Assembly: GCF_018130765.1 (NCBI RefSeq)
Contig: NZ_JAFCJZ010000032.1
Location: 1-64,000, forward strand
Direction of reading: 5' to 3'
DNA: 64,000 nt
Origin: Bradyrhizobium iriomotense
GTDB taxonomy: Bacteria > Pseudomonadota > Alphaproteobacteria > Rhizobiales > Xanthobacteraceae
A program made the translations under genes and the position numbers. Positions 51,342-58,352 of the stretch are shown in pieces. Under the pieces are notes generated by a model, which saw only the letters and a list, made by a program, of their open reading frames with translations, had not been told where the DNA came from and did no database searches. Position 1 is the first letter of the stretch; every line of letters starts with the position of its first letter.

Positions 51342-52079
51342 ATGACCCAAAGCCAGCACATCATGATCGTCGACGACGAAGCTCCAGCCCGGGAGATGGT
51401 CGGCGATTACCTCAAGATGCACGGCTTCACCGTGACGCTGTGCGACGGCGGCAAGTCGCTCCGCGCCGCGATCCAGGGCAGCATGCCCGATCTCGTCGTG
51501 CTCGATCTCAACATGCCCGAGGAAGACGGGCTCTCGATCATCCGCGACCTCAAGAGCCGCAACAACGTGCCCGTGATCATGCTGACGGCGACCGCGAGCC
51601 CGATCGACCGCGTCGTCGGCCTCGAGCTCGGCGCCGACGATTACGTGGCAAAACCCTGCGAGCTGCGCGAGCTGATGGCGCGCATCCGCTCGGTGCTGCG
51701 GCGGAGCACGCCGGCGAAGGCCGCCGCGGCAGACGCAGCGGCTGCGAAATCCGACAAGGAGCAATTGGTGCGCTTCGGCACCAAATGGCTCGACCTCGAA
51801 GCGCAGGCGCTGCGCGACGACGAGGGCAATGAGCATCCGCTGACCGCATCCGAGTTCGGATTGCTCAAGGTGTTCGCGGCCAATCCGAAGCGCGTGCTGT
51901 CGCGCGAGCGCCTGCTCGAGCTCGCCAATGCGCGCGACGCCGAAGCCTTCGACCGCGCAGTGGATCTGCGCATCATGCGCATCCGCCGCAAGATCGAGCC
52001 CGATCCGGCCAAGCCCGCCGTGATCCGCACCATCCGCGGCGGCGGCTATCTGTTCTCGCCTGGGGGCGAGAAAACGTAA
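51342..52079 (+). CDS. OmpR-type response regulator
   Basis: A 245-residue regulator with an N-terminal receiver domain (IMIVDDEAPAREM, phosphoacceptor D55 in VVLDLNMPEEDG, switch Thr and Lys in MLTATAS and YVAKPCE). It also has a C-terminal winged-helix DNA-binding domain (LTASEFGLLKVFAANPKRVL, RAVDLRIMRIRRKIE, RTIRGGGYLFS). It is the output of the binding-protein/kinase/hybrid cascade. No target promoter is obvious in the window. Confidence 0.9.
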   Translation: MTQSQHIMIVDDEAPAREMVGDYLKMHGFTVTLCDGGKSLRAAIQGSMPDLVVLDLNMPEEDGLSIIRDLKSRNNVPVIMLTATASPIDRVVGLELGADDYVAKPCELRELMARIRSVLRRSTPAKAAAADAAAAKSDKEQLVRFGTKWLDLEAQALRDDEGNEHPLTASEFGLLKVFAANPKRVLSRERLLELANARDAEAFDRAVDLRIMRIRRKIEPDPAKPAVIRTIRGGGYLFSPGGEKT

Positions 52080-52098
52080 GGGCGCGCGGCACCCACCG

Positions 52099-52243
52099 CT
52101 GTCGTCCCGGCGAAGGCCGGGATCCATAACCACAGGGAGTGGTTATGACGCCGAGCCGGCAACTCCGAGTCTTCGTCAAACTGCATCCGGTGGTTATGGG
52201 TCCCGGATCGGCGCGCGCTTTTGGCGCGCTTGTCCGGGACGAC
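52099..52243. repeat. Palindromic intergenic repeat, family C
   Basis: A ~145-bp inverted repeat with outer arms GTCGTCCCGGCGAAGGCC and GCTTGTCCGGGACGAC and an inner pair CCATAACCAC/GTGGTTATGG. Lies downstream of the response regulator. Confidence 0.75.
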
Positions 52244-52512
52244 ATCGAGATTGGGGCGCGACCAAACGCAATCCCCCGAAATACGTTCCCGGCGCCGCCG
52301 ACCGTCCCCAAATCCCCGCCCCGTATTTTCCGTATATTGAAATTCCACGACTTTTTGCCCCGAATGTTTCGTGGCGCCCTCTGGGACGAAACAATTTGGC
52401 CGCGCACGAAACCATTTTCCACTTTTCGCGCAGACGTCCCGAAACGGTGGCTGATTAACACTTTGGTCCAAGGAAACGCCGCTCGGTTGCGGCGCTACGG
52501 GGAGCCAAGTCC
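52244..52512. other. Leader region of the ECF sigma gene
   Basis: About 270 bp with several CGAAAC and GTTTCG half-sites and AAGGAAAC close to the ECF start. I see no gene. The promoter probably lies here, but no confident -35/-10 pair could be assigned. Confidence 0.4.
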
Positions 52513-53124
52513 ATGCGGAACGTCATCGCCATCAACGCCCAAGCCAGCCAGAGCATCATTGCCGCTCAGGCGACCTCGGACGACATGCTCCTCGAAAGCA
52601 TTGCCGACGGCAACCGGACGGCCATGCACATCCTCTACTGCCGCCACAATGTGAGGGTGTACCGCTTCATCCTGCGCATCGTGCGCGACGCCACCACGGC
52701 GGAAGATCTGGTCAGCCAGGTGTTCCTCGACGTGTGGCGCACCGCCGGCCAATTCCAGGGCCGCTCGCAGGTCTCGACCTGGCTGCTCTCGATCGCCCGC
52801 TTCAAGGCGCTGACCGCGATGCGCCAGCGCCGCTTCGAGGACATCGACCAGGAAGACGTGCGCCAGATTCCCGATGATTGCGATACGCCCGAGACCTCGC
52901 TCGACCGCAGCGACACCAGCGCCATCCTGCGCGCCTGCGTGGCCAAACTGTCGCCCGCGCATCGCGAGATCATCAACCTCGTCTACTACCACGAGAAGTC
53001 GGTGGAGGAGGTCGGGCAGATCATCGGCATCCCCCAGAGCACGGTGAAGACCCGCATGTTCTACGCCCGCAAGCAACTCGCCGATTTGCTTAAGGGCGCC
53101 GGCGTCGACCGTTTCGCCGCGTAA
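52513..53124 (+). CDS. ECF-type RNA polymerase sigma factor
   Basis: A 203-residue ECF (group IV) sigma factor with region 2 (YRFILRIVRDATTAEDLVSQ, then VFLDVWRTAGQFQ and STWLLSIARFKAL) and region 4 (LSPAHREIINLVYYHEKSVE, helix-turn-helix IIGIPQSTVKTRMFYARKQL). The N-terminus has an extra 20 residues of Ala/Gln-rich sequence. GGGGAG precedes the ATG. No anti-sigma gene is adjacent, so control may be transcriptional or by a distant partner. Cytoplasmic; its regulon is unknown. Confidence 0.88.
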   Translation: MRNVIAINAQASQSIIAAQATSDDMLLESIADGNRTAMHILYCRHNVRVYRFILRIVRDATTAEDLVSQVFLDVWRTAGQFQGRSQVSTWLLSIARFKALTAMRQRRFEDIDQEDVRQIPDDCDTPETSLDRSDTSAILRACVAKLSPAHREIINLVYYHEKSVEEVGQIIGIPQSTVKTRMFYARKQLADLLKGAGVDRFAA

Positions 53125-53139
53125 GGACAATGATTTCAA

Positions 53140-53171
53140 GGGGATAGGACTGAACTTACGGCCCTATCCCC
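53140..53171 (+). other. RNA hairpin downstream of the ECF gene
   Basis: GGGGATAGG and CCTATCCCC form a perfect nine-base stem with a 14-base loop, 16 bases after the sigma factor stop. There is no following T tract, so it is more likely a processing or stability element than a terminator. Confidence 0.4.
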
Positions 53172-53254
53172 GGACACGGAAGCGTTACCACTGATGAAAC
53201 AATTGAAACAAACGACAACATCAGGCGGAAAAACTTCCCCCCTATAAAGCTCGC

Positions 53255-53321
53255 ATACGGTTTCGTTAAACCTCCCAAGACCTCCAACGACCCGGACGAT
53301 GCCCCCGTCCGGGTCGTTTTG
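53255..53321 (+). ncRNA. Candidate CCTCC small RNA or 3' UTR
   Basis: A short AT-rich stretch with CTATAAAG near 53,242 is followed by two CCTCC motifs (53,271-53,275 and 53,281-53,285), complementary to Shine-Dalgarno sequences, and then by a strong terminator. Small RNAs with exposed CCTCC loops are known regulators in alphaproteobacteria. It may be an independent transcript or the end of the ECF message. The 5' end is a guess. Confidence 0.35.
53286..53321 (+). terminator. Rho-independent terminator
   Basis: A perfect 13-bp stem, AACGACCCGGACG paired with CGTCCGGGTCGTT, seven-base loop, then TTTTG. It ends transcription from the ECF sigma gene or from the candidate small RNA. Confidence 0.8.
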
Positions 53322-53356
53322 TATTTGGGGGGTCAGGCAGCCGCCGCGGGCTCCCG

Positions 53357-53483
53357 CCTCTCCCGCTTGCGGGAGAGGCCGACGCACTCGCAGAGTGCGG
53401 CGGGTGAGGGTTCTTTCCTCTGGGGGAGAGTCTCTCTGCGGAGACACCCTCTCCCCGGCCCTCCCCCGCAAGCGGGGGAGGGA
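53357..53483. repeat. Palindromic intergenic repeat, family B
   Basis: Inverted repeat with outer arms CCTCTCCCGCTTGCGGGAGA and CCCCCGCAAGCGGGGGAGGG and inner GGGTGAGGGTTCTTTCC/CTCTGCGGAGACACCC. Lies between the terminator and the ccdA promoter. Confidence 0.8.
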
Positions 53484-53523
53484 GCGCACCTCCCGCGCCG
53501 TTAGCAATTGCCCGAAACAGCCC

Positions 53524-53541
53524 CGTCACGAAGCCGTGACG
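53524..53541. promoter_or_regulatory. Palindrome upstream of ccdA
   Basis: CGTCACG-AAGC-CGTGACG, a perfect 7-4-7 inverted repeat 63 bp before the ccdA ATG, with further CGTGACG and CGTAACG half-sites just after it. A regulator binding site is possible. Confidence 0.4.
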
Positions 53542-53603
53542 CGGCGTAACGCGTGACGCACCCGATCCGAACTGCCCTCGTGACCTCCATCACGAGTGCC
53601 CCG

Positions 53604-54302
53604 ATGCTCGAACTTCTCTTCGCCGTCCTTGCCGGTGTCCTCACCATCGCCGCGCCCTGCACGCTGCCGATGCTGCCGATCCTGCTTGGCGCCTCGATCG
53701 GGCGCGCGGGGCACTTGCGCCCCGCGATGATCGCGCTCGGCTTCGTCGTCTCCTTTTCCGCCGTCGCGCTGCTGCTCGGCGCTCTGACACGGCTGTTCGA
53801 TTTCGATCCGAACGTGCTGCGCGAGGCAGCGTCGATCCTGCTGCTCGGCTTCGGTCTGTTGATGCTGTGGCCGGCGCCGTTCGAGTGGCTGTCGATCCGC
53901 CTCAATGGCTGGCTCGATCTCGGCAGTTCGGGCGGCGTACAGCGCGAGGGCGCGCTCGGCGGGCTCGTGCTCGGCACCACGCTGGGCCTGGTCTGGACGC
54001 CCTGCGCAGGGCCGGTGCTCGGCTCGATCCTGACGCTGGTGGCAACCTCGAAGAACCTGGCCTGGGCCGGCACGCTGCTGGTCGCCTACGCCATCGGTGC
54101 GGCGATCCCGATGCTCGCGATCGCCTATGGCGGACAGGCCGCGACCACGCGCGTGCGCAGCCTCGCGCGCATCTCGCCGCGGCTGCAGCAGGGCTTTGGC
54201 GTGGTCGTGATCGCCTTCGCCGTTGCCGCCTATTTCCAATACGACACGCTGATCGTGGCGTGGCTCACCGGCTTCTATCCCACCGGCCAGATCGGCCTGT
54301 GA
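53604..54302 (+). CDS. ccdA: CcdA-like thiol-disulfide transmembrane protein
   Basis: A 232-residue membrane protein with about six helices and the two conserved Cys-Pro pairs of the DsbD/CcdA family, LTIAAPCTLPMLP and LVWTPCAGPVLG. These carry electrons from cytosolic thioredoxin across the membrane to the periplasm. The ATG at 53,604 (MLELLFAVLAG) places the first helix at the N-terminus as usual; a GTG 17 codons earlier is possible but adds a polar stretch. The DipZ-like thioredoxin follows after 31 bp, its likely periplasmic partner. Confidence 0.85.
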   Translation: MLELLFAVLAGVLTIAAPCTLPMLPILLGASIGRAGHLRPAMIALGFVVSFSAVALLLGALTRLFDFDPNVLREAASILLLGFGLLMLWPAPFEWLSIRLNGWLDLGSSGGVQREGALGGLVLGTTLGLVWTPCAGPVLGSILTLVATSKNLAWAGTLLVAYAIGAAIPMLAIAYGGQAATTRVRSLARISPRLQQGFGVVVIAFAVAAYFQYDTLIVAWLTGFYPTGQIGL

Positions 54303-54333
54303 TCACCCCTCATCTTCACTGGAGGACGCTTCC

Positions 54334-54897
54334 ATGACTCTCAAGCTGCTCGCCGTATCTGCTGCCATTGCCGGCTTCGCTGTCACCGGCGCCGTCATCC
54401 CCGGCGTCTGCGACGAGGCCGCGCGTGCGACGCCGATCACCGTCGCCGCCGCGAGCCAGCAGATCGCGCCCGACTTCACCGGCATCACCAACTGGTTCAA
54501 CTCGAAGCCGCTGAGCCTTTCCGACCTGCGCGGCAAAGTCGTGCTGGTCGACTTCTGGACCTATGGCTGCGTCAACTGCGTCAACACGCTGCCGCACGTC
54601 ACCGACCTCTATGCCAAGTACAAGGACAAGGGCCTCGTCGTGGTCGGCGTGCACACGCCGGAATTCCCGTTCGAGCGCTCGGCCTCCAACGTGCAGGCCG
54701 CGCTGAAGCGCCACGGCATCACCTATCCGGTGGCGCAGGACAATGATTCCAGGACCTGGAACGCCTACAGCAACCAATACTGGCCGGCGCAGTACATCAT
54801 CGACCAGAGCGGCAAGATCGTGTTCCAGCACGCCGGCGAAGGCCGCTACGACGAGATCGACCGCACGGTGGCCAAGCTGCTGAACGCCAGCAGCTAG
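54334..54897 (+). CDS. DipZ/TlpA-like periplasmic thioredoxin
   Basis: A 187-residue thioredoxin-fold protein with an N-terminal signal peptide or anchor (LKLLAVSAAIAGFAVTGAV) and the redox motif YGCVNC in VLVDFWTYGCVNCVNTLP, followed by VVGVHTPEFPFE and a cis-Pro region in NQYWPAQYI. This matches the C-terminal domain of DipZ, in which it is fused to a CcdA domain; here the two are separate but adjacent. It would reduce periplasmic disulfides using electrons from CcdA. GGAGG precedes the ATG. Confidence 0.87.
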   Translation: MTLKLLAVSAAIAGFAVTGAVIPGVCDEAARATPITVAAASQQIAPDFTGITNWFNSKPLSLSDLRGKVVLVDFWTYGCVNCVNTLPHVTDLYAKYKDKGLVVVGVHTPEFPFERSASNVQAALKRHGITYPVAQDNDSRTWNAYSNQYWPAQYIIDQSGKIVFQHAGEGRYDEIDRTVAKLLNASS

Positions 54898-54947
54898 CGC
54901 CGAGCGCGCATTACGCGGCTGGTTTCGCCTAACGCCCTTGTTGCTTG

Positions 54948-54971
54948 ACTCCACGGACGCGTCCGTGGAGT
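54948..54971. promoter_or_regulatory. Perfect 24-bp palindrome
   Basis: Half-site ACTCCACGGACG followed directly by its exact complement, no spacer. It lies 50 bp after the thioredoxin stop and 28 bp before the next ATG. It could be a terminator stem (no strong T tract follows) or an operator for the downstream gene. Confidence 0.5.
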
Positions 54972-54999
54972 TTCGCGCGATCGGAATCAGCCGCCCGCA

Positions 55000-55974
55000 A
55001 TGGCCGACGCGAACACCAGCACCGACATTCGCCTTCGTGAAGGCTCCTCGATCGCGCAGCGGCTGGTCATGTCCGGCTTTGCGGCGGCCGTCGCTCTGTG
55101 CTTCACGCCGGGCCTGTTCACGCACGACACCCTGGAGATCGTCATCTCGGTGGTGGCGCTGCTGGTGGGAGCCGGGTTCGTCGTCGGCATCATGATGGCG
55201 CCGGCGGTGGTGTGGATCATCACGCCTGACGAGATCCTGATCGGACATCAGCGTCCGTTCGGAAAACTCCAGACGCGGATCGTCACGAAGGACGAGATCA
55301 GCGGATTGCAGGTTCCCGGCAGCAAGAGGGTGAAGGCCCGCTTTCAACTTGTCTTCACGCTTGTCTCGGGAGAGCGCCTGACGTCGCCGCCGATCTCCGA
55401 CGTCACGCATGTTCGTGACACCGTGGCGCGGATCGCCACGCAATTCGACGTCCCCAATGTCGAGGAGCCCGTCAATCCGCTCGATGCCAGCAATCCCGAG
55501 ATGCGTCTTGGCGAGCCGCTCGAGGCGTTTTCCGCGCGGGACATAAGGATCGTCGCGTTGATTGCCGTCGCGTTGTCCGCCGTGCCCTACGCCTACAAGC
55601 TCTGGCGCGGATGGCCGCCCAGCCATGTCGATATCCTGCTGCTGCCGCTCGGCGCGCTCGCGGCATTCGCGGTCTACAGATACGCCAACCTCGCGACCGG
55701 CGCATTCTGGGTCATCCGGCAGGGCGACATCCGCGTCGAACGTCTCTGGGGCGACGGCACCCCGCGCACGGACACCATCGAGGGGCACGAGGTGAAGACG
55801 ATCACCGTCGACCGCCGCGGCCGGTCCGAAGACGAGCACTGCATCGTCACGATCCGCCTGCGCTCGGGGCGGCGGTTTCGCAGCCCCCGGATCGGCTCGC
55901 GGCTCGAGGCCCGCGCCGTGGGCACCGAGATCGTGCGGCGGCTCGGGATCGCGCCGGAGAGCAACAAGATCTAG
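55000..55974 (+). CDS. Membrane protein with two PH-like modules
   Basis: A 324-residue protein built from two similar halves. Each half starts with a pair of membrane helices (RLVMSGFAAAVALCFTPGLF with VVALLVGAGFVVG; IRIVALIAVALSAVPY with LPLGALAAFAVYRY). Each ends in a beta-rich cytosolic module of the bacterial PH-like type (WIITPDEILIGHQRPFG...; FWVIRQGDIRVERLWGDGTP...). The repeat suggests internal duplication. I do not recognise a named family; a membrane scaffold or sensor is possible. The ATG has no strong ribosome site. Confidence 0.6.
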   Translation: MADANTSTDIRLREGSSIAQRLVMSGFAAAVALCFTPGLFTHDTLEIVISVVALLVGAGFVVGIMMAPAVVWIITPDEILIGHQRPFGKLQTRIVTKDEISGLQVPGSKRVKARFQLVFTLVSGERLTSPPISDVTHVRDTVARIATQFDVPNVEEPVNPLDASNPEMRLGEPLEAFSARDIRIVALIAVALSAVPYAYKLWRGWPPSHVDILLLPLGALAAFAVYRYANLATGAFWVIRQGDIRVERLWGDGTPRTDTIEGHEVKTITVDRRGRSEDEHCIVTIRLRSGRRFRSPRIGSRLEARAVGTEIVRRLGIAPESNKI

Positions 55975-56027
55975 CTGGCATGCATTGCCAGTTGTCGAGA
56001 TTGATCGTACCGCGAGCCCGGTCTGAG

Positions 56028-56200
56028 CCTCTCCCGCTTGCGGGAGAGGTCGCCGCGTAGCGGCGGGTGAGGGTTCTTTCCTCTTGGGGAGTGTCCCATT
56101 GCGGAGACACCCTCTCCCCGACCCTCTCCCGCAACGGGAGAGGGGAGCCCAGCGCCGATGCCGCAGCATCGTGCACGCCATATGCGAGGCGGGGGAGGGA
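56028..56200. repeat. Composite palindromic repeat, family B
   Basis: Inverted repeat with outer arms CCTCTCCCGCTTGCGGGAGA and TCTCCCGCAACGGGAGAGG plus the extra GCCGATGCCGCAGCATCGTG segment also found near 40,370. The rest of 55,975-56,392 is promoter and leader of the next gene; no other gene is seen. Confidence 0.75.
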
Positions 56201-56392
56201 GCGCACCACCACCGCGGTACCGGTCTAAGCTTTTCGCGCCATCCCCTGTTTGTGGCATTGCCCCGGCCCCGTCAAAAAACCAAAGCATTCTCGTGACATA
56301 TCAGGGCAGCGCGCCATCAACTTGCCATGAACATGCCCCTGAGATTTGATGGCTTTGAATGATTTGCGCTGTGGCAGCGGGGAGAGCTTGAA

Positions 56393-56986
56393 ATGACGGA
56401 TTATCGTCGCCTGACCGGGGCGTTCATCGCGGCCCTCAGCCTGGTTCTGACCACCTCATACGCCTCCGCCCAGCAGCCCGACCGCGGCGACGAGCCGGGC
56501 CTGATCGCGGACGATGCCTACCAGCTCGATCCGGAATGGCAGAAGCAGGTCGTGTACTTCCGCACCACGGAAGCGCCGGGCACCATCATCGTCTCGACTG
56601 CCGAACGGCACCTCTATCTGGTGCAGCCCGGCGGGCGCGCGATCCGCTATGGTATCGGTGTCGGCCGCGACGGCTTCCAGTGGCAGGGGCTGGTGACCAT
56701 CACCAACAAGAAGGAATGGCCGGACTGGACGCCGCCGGCGGAAATGATCCAGCGCCAGCCCTATTTGCCGCGCTTCATGGCCGGCGGCCCCGGCAATCCG
56801 CTGGGCGCCCGCGCAATGTATCTGGGCACCACCGTCTACCGCATCCACGGCACCAACCGGCCCGATACGATCGGCACCAAGGTGTCGTCGGGCTGCTTCC
56901 GTCTCGTCAACAACGACGTCGCCGATCTCTACGATCGCGTCCCTGTCGGCACCAAGGTGGTGATCCGGCAGAAGCCCGAGCTCTGA
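56393..56986 (+). CDS. L,D-transpeptidase (YkuD/ErfK family)
   Basis: A 197-residue secreted protein with a signal peptide (RLTGAFIAALSLVLTTSYAS, cleaved at AQA) and a YkuD domain: TIIVSTAERHLYLVQPGGRA at the start and the catalytic HGTNRPDTIGTKVSSGCFR with the conserved His and Cys spaced as usual. These enzymes form 3-3 peptidoglycan crosslinks or attach proteins to the wall. GGGGAG precedes the ATG. It is monocistronic; a hairpin at 57,001 follows. Confidence 0.9.
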   Translation: MTDYRRLTGAFIAALSLVLTTSYASAQQPDRGDEPGLIADDAYQLDPEWQKQVVYFRTTEAPGTIIVSTAERHLYLVQPGGRAIRYGIGVGRDGFQWQGLVTITNKKEWPDWTPPAEMIQRQPYLPRFMAGGPGNPLGARAMYLGTTVYRIHGTNRPDTIGTKVSSGCFRLVNNDVADLYDRVPVGTKVVIRQKPEL

Positions 56987-57000
56987 ACGTTACGATCGGA

Positions 57001-57024
57001 GCATGATCGCACCGATCATGCTTT
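57001..57024 (+). terminator. Hairpin with short T tract after ldt gene
   Basis: GCATGATC-GCACC-GATCATGC, a perfect eight-base stem with five-base loop, followed by TTT. Weak but correctly placed 14 bases after the transpeptidase stop. Confidence 0.45.
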
Positions 57025-57069
57025 GCGCCCCCCTCAAATTTCCTTTTCCCGATTTTTCGAGAGAGTAAC

Positions 57070-58110
57070 ATGATGCGCACTTTTCGAGGCGGCCTGCTGA
57101 TCGGGCTCGCGGTCGCCGTGCTGGTCGGCGTTCTCGCCGTCATCTACGAGTTCTACGACACCCGCACGCTAAAGCGCACGGTTCGCCGCGGCGAGGTGCT
57201 GTGCGGCGTCAACAAGGGCCTGCCGGGCTTCTCGATCCCCGACGACAAGGGCAACTGGACCGGCTTCGATGTCGATTTCTGCCGCGCGGTGGCGGCGGCG
57301 ATCTTCAACGACCCGAGCAAGGCGAAGTTCGTGCCGCTCGACGCCAGCGAGCGCTTCAAGGAATTGCAGAGCCGCAAGGTCGACATCCTCTCGCGCAACT
57401 CGACCTGGAGCATGGCGCGCGAGCTCGACTACGACCTCTATTTCCCCGCGGTCGCCTATTACGACGGCGCCGGCTTCATGCTGCCGCGCGCGCGCAACAA
57501 GGAAACCTCGCTGGACCTGACCGGCAGCAAGGTCTGCGTGCAGGCCGGAACCACCACGGCGCTCAACGTCTCCGACTACTTCCGTGCCAACAACATGAAG
57601 TATGAAGAGGTGAAGTTCGACAAGCTCGACGACGTGGTGAAGGCCTACGACACCGGCAAGTGCGACACGCTCTCCGCCGACGTCTCCCAGCTCTACGCAC
57701 TCAGGCTGAACCTGTCGAAGCCCGGCGACAACATGATCCTGCCTGACATGATCTCCAAGGAGCCGCTCGCCCCCGTCGTGCGCCAGCGCGACGACGACTG
57801 GATGATGATCGTGAAGTGGACGCTCTACGCAATGATCAACGCCGAAGAGCTCGGCGTCTCCTCCGAGAATATCGACGAGGCCCTGAAGTCGAAGAAGCCG
57901 GAAGTGATGCGTCTCGTCGGCACCGAGGGCAACTACGGCGAGCAGCTCGGCCTCACCAAGGACTGGGTCGTCCGCATCATTCGCACCGTCGGCAATTACG
58001 GCGAGATGTACGAGCGCAACATCGGCGAGAAGTCCAAGCTGAAGATCCCGCGCGGCATGAACCAGCTGTGGAACGCCGGCGGCGTGCAGTACGCGCCGCC
58101 GATGCGGTAA
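57070..58110 (+). CDS. Polar amino-acid ABC binding protein (AapJ-like)
   Basis: A 346-residue type II periplasmic binding protein of the AapJ/GltI group. It has an N-terminal signal or anchor (FRGGLLIGLAVAVLVGVLAV), then VRRGEVLCGVNKGLPGFS, GFDVDFCRAVAAAIFND, LDILSRNSTWSMAREL and VCVQAGTTTALNVSDYF, each typical of general amino-acid binding proteins. A C-terminal segment has LGLTKDWVVRIIRTVGNYGE. GAGAG lies before tandem ATGs. No permease or ATPase genes adjoin it, so it is an orphan or shares the Aap system encoded elsewhere. Confidence 0.85.
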   Translation: MMRTFRGGLLIGLAVAVLVGVLAVIYEFYDTRTLKRTVRRGEVLCGVNKGLPGFSIPDDKGNWTGFDVDFCRAVAAAIFNDPSKAKFVPLDASERFKELQSRKVDILSRNSTWSMARELDYDLYFPAVAYYDGAGFMLPRARNKETSLDLTGSKVCVQAGTTTALNVSDYFRANNMKYEEVKFDKLDDVVKAYDTGKCDTLSADVSQLYALRLNLSKPGDNMILPDMISKEPLAPVVRQRDDDWMMIVKWTLYAMINAEELGVSSENIDEALKSKKPEVMRLVGTEGNYGEQLGLTKDWVVRIIRTVGNYGEMYERNIGEKSKLKIPRGMNQLWNAGGVQYAPPMR

Positions 58111-58166
58111 GGGATGGTCTCACCACCGTCGTTGCGTTCGCGGTGTTGCCAAAGCGTACACTGCGT

Positions 58167-58321
58167 TCCCTCCCCCCTTGCGGGGGAGGGCTAGGGAGAG
58201 GGGTGCCACACGGCACACTCTATCGTTCGCACTCCACGTGAGGCATGCGACTCATCCGCGACGGACAGACCTTTTCCTGAGCTACCCCTCTCCCCCGCCC
58301 TCCCCCGCAAGGGGGGAGGGA
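58167..58321. repeat. Palindromic intergenic repeat, family B
   Basis: Inverted repeat with outer arms CCCTCCCCCCTTGCGGGGGA and CCCCCGCAAGGGGGGAGGG and inner GGGAGAGGGGTGCCAC/GAGCTACCCCTCTCCC. It lies in the convergent space between the binding-protein and acyl-CoA dehydrogenase genes. Confidence 0.8.
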
Positions 58322-58352
58322 GCGCAGGGGGCCGTGTTGCACCAGTAGCGCC

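Noticed and set aside
53194..53247. 17-codon frame rich in Lys and Thr downstream of the ECF gene
   Set aside because: No ribosome binding site and too short; the region is better explained as leader or small RNA.
54316..56181. 621-codon minus-strand frame across the thioredoxin and membrane-protein genes
   Set aside because: It overlaps two genes with clear motifs and has only low-complexity Asp/Arg-rich sequence.
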